In this document: in pieces, positions 6,399-11,183 of the stretch | How positions within the stretch are numbered: position 1 is the stretch's first letter | Layout of the letters: every line of letters starts with the position of its first letter | Assembly (NCBI GenBank): GCA_964392615.1 | Contig: CAYMRB010000344.1 | Span: 1-11,183 of the forward strand | Length of the DNA stretch: 11,183 nucleotides | Source of the DNA: CAYMRB01 sp964392615 | GTDB lineage: Bacteria; Planctomycetota; UBA8108 | Direction of reading: 5' to 3' | Notes under the pieces: generated by a model | What the model was told of the DNA's origin: nothing | The model's database searches: none | What the model saw: the letters and a program-made list of their open reading frames with translations, nothing else | Program-made: the position numbers and the translations under genes

Positions 6399-7736
6399 TC
6401 AGAAGCGGAAGCCGTCCGGCACGATCGTGTCGCGTGGGACGATGATGATCCCGTCGCGCACGTGAAGCCGCTCCTCCGGGCCATCGTACTCCGACACGCC
6501 GGACTCGTTCAGAAGCGCGACGTTCTTTCCGATGCGCGCGTTCTTGTCGACGATCGCGTTGCGGATGTGCGACTTCTCCCCGATGCCCATGTCCGGACGC
6601 CCCTGGCGGCGATTCTCCGCTCGGTCGTCGTCATCCTCGTAGTAGTCCGCGCCCATCACATAGCAGCGATCGATCTCGACGCCCGTCTGGACGACGGACC
6701 GGATGCCGAGCAACGACTGAGAGATCGTCGCGCCCTCGACGATACAGCCGTCGGAAATCAACGACTCGTCGATCACCGCGCGCTGCATCTTCGACGCGGG
6801 TAGCAGCCGCGCGCGTGTGTAGACCGGGTACTCCTGCGAGTAGAAGTTGAACTGCGGCTTCGGGCTCGCGAGGTCGAGGTTTGCCTCGTGGAACGCGCCA
6901 ACCGTTCCGATGTCCTCCCAGTACCCCTGGAACAGGTGCGCTCGGAATCGCGCCTTGTCGAGAAGGGACGGCAGGACCTCGCGGCCGAAGTCGACGAACT
7001 CGTTGTCGAGCGACTTCTGGAGCACCGCCAGATCGAACACGTAGATTCCCATGTTCGCCAGGTACCACGGGCCGGTGCCCGCATCGACGCCGAACCTCGC
7101 GAGGAGCGCCGGGTCGGCTTCGAGCCCCTCGAACTTCGACTCGTCATCGCCCGGCTTCTCAACGAATGCGACGACGTTGCCCTCCGCGTCGACGCGCAGG
7201 ACACCGAGACTGCGCGCGCGCTCCTTGTCAACGAGGACAGCTCCGAGCGTCACGTCCGCCCGAATCGCGCCGAGGTCGTCCGCTCGATGCGTTTCGAGGA
7301 TGTCGCGGAAGTCCATCTGGTAGATCTGGTCGCCCGACAGAATCAGGACGTCCTGACCGCCCGCCTCGTCGAGACGCGGCAGGTTCTTGCGCACCGCGTC
7401 GGCGGTCCCCTGATACCACGAGCCGCCCCTCGCGCCGTACGACGGCGTCTGCTGGGCCGCCAGGATCTCGACAAAGCCGCGCGAGAACCGGTGGAACTGA
7501 TAGCTCGAGTTGATGTGCCGGTGCAGCGGTGTCGAGTTGAACTGCGTCAGCACGAAGATCCGGTTCACCCCGCTGTTGATGCAGTTCGAGATCGGGATAT
7601 CGATCAGCCGGAACTTGCCGCCGAGAGGCACCGCGGGCTTGGCGCGCTTCATCGTCAGTGGCTTCAGACGCGTCCCCGCTCCACCGCCCATGATGACGCA
7701 GGTGACGTCGTAGTCGAATAGCTGCTTGCGATTCAC
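6399..7736 (-). CDS. glgC: Glucose-1-phosphate adenylyltransferase (ADP-glucose pyrophosphorylase)
   Basis: Makes ADP-glucose and pyrophosphate from ATP and glucose 1-phosphate, the regulated first step of glycogen synthesis. The 445-residue protein has the nucleotide-binding signature GGGAGTRLKPLT (17-28), the RAKPAVPLGGKFRLIDIPISNC block (31-52), WYQGTADAVRKNL (107-119), the catalytic Asp136 in SGDQIY, and FVEKP (191-195) with Lys194 for glucose 1-phosphate. The C-terminal third is a left-handed beta-helix repeat domain (for example DESLISDGCIVEGATISQSL). The block TQFNSTPLHRHI resembles cyanobacterial and plant enzymes more than the enterobacterial form. The start is taken as the GTG complementary to 7734-7736, which has GGAG six bases upstream (complement of 7743-7746); another GTG eight codons earlier (7760) lacks one. 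No other glycogen gene is adjacent. Confidence 0.93.
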   Translation of the reverse strand: MNRKQLFDYDVTCVIMGGGAGTRLKPLTMKRAKPAVPLGGKFRLIDIPISNCINSGVNRIFVLTQFNSTPLHRHINSSYQFHRFSRGFVEILAAQQTPSYGARGGSWYQGTADAVRKNLPRLDEAGGQDVLILSGDQIYQMDFRDILETHRADDLGAIRADVTLGAVLVDKERARSLGVLRVDAEGNVVAFVEKPGDDESKFEGLEADPALLARFGVDAGTGPWYLANMGIYVFDLAVLQKSLDNEFVDFGREVLPSLLDKARFRAHLFQGYWEDIGTVGAFHEANLDLASPKPQFNFYSQEYPVYTRARLLPASKMQRAVIDESLISDGCIVEGATISQSLLGIRSVVQTGVEIDRCYVMGADYYEDDDDRAENRRQGRPDMGIGEKSHIRNAIVDKNARIGKNVALLNESGVSEYDGPEERLHVRDGIIIVPRDTIVPDGFRF

Positions 7737-7809
7737 GGCTCGCTCCGTTGATCCAGCCACACCCGCGGGGTAAGCCCGATAACCCGAAGTCCGCGGGGAG
7801 AACCGGGCG

Positions 7810-7839
7810 ACTATGCCAGGGGACCCGAACGGCTGTCAA
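7810..7839 (-). promoter_or_regulatory. sigma70-like promoter of glgC
   Basis: On the minus strand a perfect TTGACA (complement of 7834-7839) is followed after 18 bases by CATAGT (complement of 7810-7815), four of six matches to TATAAT. The predicted start near 7803 leaves a leader of about 66 bases before the GTG. This is the best -35 in the window. Confidence 0.6.
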
Positions 7840-7898
7840 ACCAAAAGCGGCCCGAACACTAGCAATCCGTTGAAGAAGGGCTGCTAGCCGAAGCCGCG

Positions 7899-8765
7899 TC
7901 AGAACAGGTCGAAGAACGCGCGCGCTGCCGGCGAGAACACCTCCTCCTCCCGGTAGACGAGGTAGATGTACTGACGCGCGTAATGGCGCTTGAGAGGCCG
8001 AACGTGCAGATTCTCGCGGTTGGCCTCGTCGATGTTGAGGTTGTGGATGATCGAGATCCCGTAGCCGAGGCTGACGTACTTGATGATCAGATCGGTCGAC
8101 CCGAGGGCCATGCGAATCGACACCTTGCACTTGGCCTCCTGGAACGGCTGGTCGATCAGCTGTCGCGTTTCGGTATCGTGCGTGTACGAGATGAACGGAT
8201 ACGGCGCGAGGTCGGCGAGCGCGATCCCTCGCCGCCGGCTCAGGGGGTGATCGCGCGGCGCGATGAGGACCATCTCGTACGGCAGCACCTGACGCGCGGC
8301 GATCCCGTCGCGACGCGGATCGATCAGGATGATGCCGACATCGGTCGAGCCATCCCCGACCGAGTCGAGGATGTCCGCGGTGCGCATATTGTGGATGTTG
8401 ATCTCGACCTTCGGGAAGCGGCTGGTGTACTCCTCGAGGCGCGGAGGCAGGATGTGCGCGGCGACCGATTGGTTCGTCGCGAGCGTCAAGCGCGCCGACT
8501 CGAACCGCGCGTCGCCGCGGAACACGGCGTGGATTTCGTCCTCCGTCTCGAACAGGCGCTGGGCGAGCTCGTACAGCACTTCGCCGTCCTTCGTCAGCGC
8601 CACGCGCCGCGAGCTGCGCTCGAGCAGCTTGACCCCGAGCTCGGTCTCGAGACTCTTGACCTGCAGGCTGACGGACGGCTGGGACAGGTGCAGTCGACGC
8701 GCAGCAGCCGTGAAACCGCCGCTCTGCGCGACGGTGAAGAACCCCCGCAGACGGTTGAGATCCAT
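7899..8765 (-). CDS. LysR-type transcriptional regulator (CysB/Cbl-like)
   Basis: A 288-residue DNA-binding regulator. The N-terminal winged helix-turn-helix is typical of the family: MDLNRLRGFFTVAQSGGFTA, then AARRLHLSQPSVSLQVKSLE (21-40), then LGVKLLERSSRRVALTKDGE (43-62). The effector domain begins near residue 92 with LTLATNQSVAAHILPP, similar to the CysB/Cbl branch, so a small anionic or sulfur-related inducer is possible but not shown. The ATG complementary to 8763-8765 is preferred because GGGAGG lies eight bases upstream and the family normally starts with this motif; a GTG at 8819 would add 18 unlike residues. It is divergent from panD-panB across 224 bases, the usual LysR arrangement with a target operon, and upstream of glgC on the same strand. 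Either could be its target. Confidence 0.93.
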   Translation of the reverse strand: MDLNRLRGFFTVAQSGGFTAAARRLHLSQPSVSLQVKSLETELGVKLLERSSRRVALTKDGEVLYELAQRLFETEDEIHAVFRGDARFESARLTLATNQSVAAHILPPRLEEYTSRFPKVEINIHNMRTADILDSVGDGSTDVGIILIDPRRDGIAARQVLPYEMVLIAPRDHPLSRRRGIALADLAPYPFISYTHDTETRQLIDQPFQEAKCKVSIRMALGSTDLIIKYVSLGYGISIIHNLNIDEANRENLHVRPLKRHYARQYIYLVYREEEVFSPAARAFFDLF

Positions 8766-8822
8766 GGCGAGGCCCTCCCGAGCCTGGAGCATCCATTGAC
8801 TCTGACTATCCGGTACCATATC

Positions 8823-8843
8823 GCATATTTATTGGAATAATGC
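8823..8843 (+). promoter_or_regulatory. extended -10 promoter inside a LysR-type dyad, upstream of panD
   Basis: An AT-rich island (about 8814-8845) lies in otherwise very GC-rich DNA. Read on the plus strand, TGGAATAAT (8833-8841) is an extended -10 element, with AATAAT matching five of six consensus bases. It sits within an interrupted dyad with GCAT (8823-8826) and ATGC (8840-8843) as outer arms and TT/AA as inner arms. A T-N11-A pattern typical of LysR boxes fits inside (8828-8840). ATAT-N3-ATAT (8818-8828) abuts it. The leader to panD would be about 140 bases. Autoregulation of the LysR gene from the opposite strand is equally possible. Confidence 0.42.
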
Positions 8844-8989
8844 AAGAGCCCATCGTAGGCTGTTCGCTTGACCGCGAGTGGTGGCGGTCGTGCTCGTGAG
8901 CCCGCAGCGCCACAACGAGCGAGTTCACAGCCACGAACGACCCCGTCCCCGACGCTGGCCCCTCATCGCGGCGTGGAGGCTCCCCTACC

Positions 8990-9394
8990 TTGAACCGAAC
9001 GCTTCTGAAATCGAAGATCCACCGAGCTACCGTCACGGAAGCGGCCCTGCACTACGAGGGCAGCGTGACGGTCGACTCGGAGCTTCTCGAGTTGGCCGAC
9101 ATCGTCGACCACGAGCAGGTCCAGATCTACAACATCACCCGCGGCACCCGCCTGACGACCTACGCGATCCCCGGCTCGCCGGGCGGCGGCGAAATCTGCA
9201 TCAACGGCGCCGCGGCGCATCTCGTCGAGCCGGGCGATCTCGTGATCATCGCGAGCTACGCGGAGTACGACGAGCCCGAGGTGCGGCGGCACGAGCCGCG
9301 CGTGATCCTGGTCGACGAGTGGAATCGCGTCGCGAAGACCTCCGGCGTCTCCGGAATGCGCCACGGGCTGGCCGCTGTGGAGGACACCCCATGA
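8990..9394 (+). CDS. panD: Aspartate 1-decarboxylase
   Basis: Pyruvoyl enzyme that converts aspartate to beta-alanine for pantothenate and CoA. The 134-residue proenzyme begins with the family sequence RTLLKSKIHRATVTEAALHY and has the self-cleavage site Gly24-Ser25 in YEGSVTV; Ser25 becomes the pyruvoyl group. Residues used by the E. coli enzyme are at the same numbers: Lys9, His11, Arg54, Tyr58 and Asn72. The start is TTG at 8990, chosen because the family begins exactly there; GGAGG (8975-8979) lies ten bases upstream and no ATG or GTG fits. A rare TTG start with a slightly long spacing may lower expression. The stop overlaps the panB start by ATGA, so the pair is probably co-translated. 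The C-terminal extension of about 15 residues is not conserved. Confidence 0.96.
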   Translation: MNRTLLKSKIHRATVTEAALHYEGSVTVDSELLELADIVDHEQVQIYNITRGTRLTTYAIPGSPGGGEICINGAAAHLVEPGDLVIIASYAEYDEPEVRRHEPRVILVDEWNRVAKTSGVSGMRHGLAAVEDTP

Positions 9395-10260
9395 GCTCGC
9401 CGACGAGCCCGCGACCCGCGGCGATCGCCGGGACGAAGGTCACGGCGCCCGGCCTCATCGCGCGCAAGCTCGCGGGGCAGCGCATCACGGCCTTGACCGC
9501 GTACGATCACCCGACCGCGACCATCGTCGACGCGGCGGGCATCGATGTCGTCCTCGTCGGCGACAGCCTCGCGAACACAGCGCTCGGCTACGAGAACACG
9601 CTCCCCGTCAGCTTCGACGAGATGCTCGTCGCGGTGCGCGCCGTTCGGCGCGGATTGACGCGTGCGCTCCTGGTCGCCGACATGCCGTTCGGGAGCTATC
9701 AGATAAGCGACGAAGACGGGCTGCGCCACGCCGTCGCGTTCATCAAGGCGGGCGCCGAGGCGGTCAAGCTCGAGGGCGGGCGCCAGCGCGCGAAGCTCGT
9801 GCGACGCATGGTGGAGAACGGCATTCCGGTGATGGGCCACATCGGCTTGACGCCGCAATCCGTTCACGCGATGGGCGGCTACAAGGTGCAAGGGCGCTTG
9901 GAGGAAGCCGCGCGGCAGATCGTGGAGGACGCGATCGAGCTCGAGGCCGCCGGCGTCTTCAGCATCGTCCTCGAAGGCATGCCGCTCGACCTCGCGCAGC
10001 GCATCACGGGGCGCCTCGAGGTGCCGACGATCGGCATCGGCGCCGGCCCCCACTGCGACGGCCAGATCCTCGTGTTCAGCGATCTCCTCGGCTGGTCGGA
10101 CGCGCGACCGCCGCGATTCGTCCGCCGCTACGCGAACCTGCGCGAGCTGGCGGTCGACGCCGTGCGGCAGTACCGCGATGACATCGTCGCCGGTGACTTC
10201 CCCGCCATGGCCGAGAGCTACGGCGCGCCGCGCAAGGAGCAGCGGCTGCCCGCGCGCTGA
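9391..10260 (+). CDS. panB: 3-methyl-2-oxobutanoate hydroxymethyltransferase
   Basis: Ketopantoate hydroxymethyltransferase: transfers a one-carbon unit from 5,10-methylenetetrahydrofolate to 2-ketoisovalerate, the first step of the pantoate branch of pantothenate synthesis. The 289-residue TIM-barrel protein shows ITALTAYDHPTA (32-43), the metal-binding Asp58 in VGDSLAN and Asp97 in ADMPFGSYQ, Glu128 in KLEGG, the MGHIGLTPQSVHAMGGYKVQG block (148-168), the catalytic Glu195 in VLEGMP, and PTIGIGAGPHCDGQILV (212-228). The first 18 residues are an unconserved extension. It shares four bases with panD and completes a panDB pair that supplies both halves of pantothenate; panC and panE are not in the window. 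The stop lies 17 bases from the convergent HEAT-like gene. Confidence 0.96.
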   Translation: MSSPTSPRPAAIAGTKVTAPGLIARKLAGQRITALTAYDHPTATIVDAAGIDVVLVGDSLANTALGYENTLPVSFDEMLVAVRAVRRGLTRALLVADMPFGSYQISDEDGLRHAVAFIKAGAEAVKLEGGRQRAKLVRRMVENGIPVMGHIGLTPQSVHAMGGYKVQGRLEEAARQIVEDAIELEAAGVFSIVLEGMPLDLAQRITGRLEVPTIGIGAGPHCDGQILVFSDLLGWSDARPPRFVRRYANLRELAVDAVRQYRDDIVAGDFPAMAESYGAPRKEQRLPAR

Positions 10261-10277
10261 CGAAGCGCCGGCGACTA

Positions 10278-10667
10278 TCAGTACTCGCTGGCGGAATCTC
10301 CGGCTGTCGCGACGCGGTATCCGAACGCAGCCCACGCGTCGAGCAGAGCGACGGGCTGCCCGCTCGCCTCGAAGCGCCGGAGAAGTACCCGCACGCGCCA
10401 ACGCGTCTCGGGGTCGGGAGCGTTCGCGTGACGCTGCAGTGCGGGCAACGCGAGTCCGCCGAGCGCGACGAGGCGGCGAGTGGCCTCGTCGCGACGCGCG
10501 AAGCTCGCGTCGGCCAGGCGCCCGATCCAGAACGACGCGGAGCTCGCCGGGCAGTCGTCGGATCGGCCCGCGGGGGCGCGACAGCCGGCCCCGCCGAGCC
10601 CCGCTGCAACGAGCAGGACGGAGCAGACGAGCGCCGCGGATCGTGAGGTGCGACGGGACGACGACAT
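10278..10667 (-). CDS. Small HEAT-like repeat lipoprotein
   Basis: A 129-residue protein of unknown role. The N-terminus has a basic start (RR), a hydrophobic run AALVCSVLLVAAGLG (11-25) and GAGC with Cys29, an imperfect lipobox, so a lipid-anchored exported protein is likely. After a short linker, residues about 46-101 read FWIGRLADASFARRDEATRR then LVALGGLALPALQRH and PDPETRWRVRVLLRRFEA. This is the single HEAT-like helical pair ('W..L...F..R..A...L..LG..ALPAL....PDPE.R.R...LL') seen repeatedly in planctomycetal hypothetical proteins. The ATG complementary to 10665-10667 gives a complete signal peptide. It is convergent with panB and divergent from the glycine-rich lipoprotein. It could bind a protein partner; no catalytic residue is apparent. 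Confidence 0.75.
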   Translation of the reverse strand: MSSSRRTSRSAALVCSVLLVAAGLGGAGCRAPAGRSDDCPASSASFWIGRLADASFARRDEATRRLVALGGLALPALQRHANAPDPETRWRVRVLLRRFEASGQPVALLDAWAAFGYRVATAGDSASEY

Positions 10668-10722
10668 GCGCCCATCGTACCGCGTCGCGGGCGGACTGGA
10701 TCGAGGACCGCGAAAAACCGCG

Positions 10723-10751
10723 GGAACTCCCGTGCCGGCCTGGCGTATCGT
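10723..10751 (+). promoter_or_regulatory. possible promoter of the glycine-zipper lipoprotein gene
   Basis: GGAACT (10723-10728) and TATCGT (10746-10751) are 17 bases apart, or GGAAC followed by CGTATCG at the shorter spacing used by extracytoplasmic (ECF) sigma factors. The GGAAC motif is typical of ECF -35 elements, which would fit an envelope lipoprotein. It is a by-eye match in the 119-base divergent region that holds nothing else evident. Confidence 0.27.
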
Positions 10752-10786
10752 GTAGGAGTCGCGAAGCCCGACGGGAGAATCGATCG

Positions 10787-11149
10787 ATGCGATACATCAC
10801 GCGATACATCACGCGACACGTCACGCGAGTCGTCATCCTCCTCTGCGCGCTCAGCACGAGCGGCTGCTGCTTGATCGGGGCGGGCGCAGGAGTCGCAGGA
10901 GCCGCGGTCGGCACCGGAGTCGGACTCGCGGGGGCCGCCGTCGGGACGGGTGTGGGCCTCGCCGGAGCCGCGGTCGGCGTCGGGGCCGGCGCCGTGGGCG
11001 CCGCGGCGTCCGCTACCGGAGCCGTCGTCGGCGCGACCGCCGACGGGATCGCTGACCTCGCCTGCTGCTGCAGCAGCGGCTGCGACGACGACGACTGCAG
11101 CCACGACCGTGACCACTGCGGCGACGCGGGGCTGGCGGGCGTCCGCTGA
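10787..11149 (+). CDS. Glycine-zipper, cysteine-rich small lipoprotein
   Basis: A 120-residue protein not matched to a named family. The signal peptide VVILLCALSTSGC ends in a lipobox-like TSGC with Cys27, so export and lipidation are likely. Residues 31-83 are almost only Gly, Ala, Val, Thr and Leu, built from an 11-residue repeat AGAAVGTGVGL (37-47, 48-58, degenerate 59-69 and 70-80). GxxxG spacing suggests a glycine-zipper membrane or envelope segment. The tail (91-112) is rich in Cys and Asp/His (LACCCSSGC, DDDDC, DHCG), which could bind metal or form disulfides. The start at 10787 is supported by GGGAGA (10773-10778) eight bases upstream. Two exact 12-base repeats encode RYIT twice at the N-terminus. 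A structural or metal-binding envelope role is a guess. Confidence 0.7.
   Translation: MRYITRYITRHVTRVVILLCALSTSGCCLIGAGAGVAGAAVGTGVGLAGAAVGTGVGLAGAAVGVGAGAVGAAASATGAVVGATADGIADLACCCSSGCDDDDCSHDRDHCGDAGLAGVR
10790..10825 (+). repeat. 12-bp tandem repeat in the start of the glycine-zipper gene
   Basis: CGATACATCACG occurs twice in tandem (10790-10801 and 10802-10813) and once as CGACACGTCACG (10814-10825). It encodes RYIT-RYIT-RHVT in the basic N-region of the signal peptide. The unit is a multiple of three, so copy changes keep the frame. Confidence 0.85.
10895..10993 (+). repeat. 33-bp protein-level repeat of the glycine zipper
   Basis: Three successive 33-base units (10895-10927, 10928-10960, 10961-10993) encode AGAAVGTGVGL twice and then AGAAVGVGAGA. 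The first two units give identical protein but differ at many third positions, so the repeat is old and kept at the protein level. Confidence 0.75.
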
Positions 11150-11183
11150 CGATACGTAGCCGAGTCGGAATCGGGGACGGGTA

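Noticed and set aside
5741..6465. Continuation of the 5629 frame through the zinc-ribbon gene
   Set aside because: Composition turns Arg/Gly-rich exactly where the zinc-ribbon frame becomes coding; treated as shadow.
6888..7721. Plus-strand frame of 277 codons opposite glgC
   Set aside because: It is the antisense shadow of a fully conserved glgC; no start signal or family resemblance.
7861..7898. CTAGCA/TGCTAG inverted repeat after the LysR stop as a terminator
   Set aside because: The six-base arms are separated by 17 bases with no good T-run next to them; too weak to call.
7228..8796. Open minus-strand frame of 522 codons across LysR and glgC
   Set aside because: It runs in a different frame through two well-identified genes and has shadow-like composition.
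8868..8896. TTGACC as a -35 for panD
   Set aside because: No -10-like sequence lies 16-18 bases downstream.
9256..10914. Open minus-strand frame of 552 codons over panD and panB
   Set aside because: panD and panB on the plus strand have all catalytic residues; the antisense product is arginine-rich and resembles no family.

Overview
The window is a GC-rich bacterial chromosomal segment of densely packed housekeeping and accessory genes. The best taxonomic guess is a member of the Planctomycetota. Three things point there: genes of tetrahydromethanopterin (H4MPT) synthesis in a bacterial setting, an elongation factor P of the Arg33-loop (YeiP/EfpL-like) type, and a small lipoprotein with the HEAT-like repeat style common in that phylum. 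This assignment is inference; no rRNA marker is present. No rRNA or tRNA gene, CRISPR array, insertion sequence or phage gene was seen.

Left part (1-3676, plus strand). The 3' end of a probable beta-propeller-like protein comes first. A sigma70-like promoter at 527-556 then precedes a tight three-gene operon joined by ATGA stop/start overlaps: a PabA/TrpG-type glutamine amidotransferase, a DUF447 flavoprotein-like protein, and beta-ribofuranosylaminobenzene 5'-phosphate synthase (the committed enzyme of H4MPT synthesis). The layout suggests that the amidotransferase helps make the p-aminobenzoate that the synthase uses. An efp gene follows after a 133-base gap.

Middle (3677-6398). A DUF2203 gene converges on efp; a 7-bp inverted repeat contains both stop codons. 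Divergent from DUF2203 is a promoter with a 17-bp near-palindrome at its -35, driving a 373-residue coiled-coil protein of unknown role that ends at a perfect 14-bp-stem terminator. Next come a possible remnant of a Gfo/Idh/MocA oxidoreductase and a zinc-ribbon membrane protein.

Right part (6399-11183). The minus strand carries glgC (ADP-glucose pyrophosphorylase, with a TTGACA promoter) and a LysR regulator. The regulator is divergent from a translationally coupled panD-panB pair (beta-alanine and ketopantoate for pantothenate/CoA); panD begins with TTG. An AT-rich island with an extended -10 and a dyad lies between the regulator and panD. The window closes with a small HEAT-like lipoprotein (minus) and a divergent glycine-zipper, cysteine-rich lipoprotein.

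Most of the content is recognisable metabolism. The parts least explained by known biology are the DUF447 protein in the H4MPT operon, the coiled-coil protein with its own control signals, and the two small surface-type proteins at the right end.
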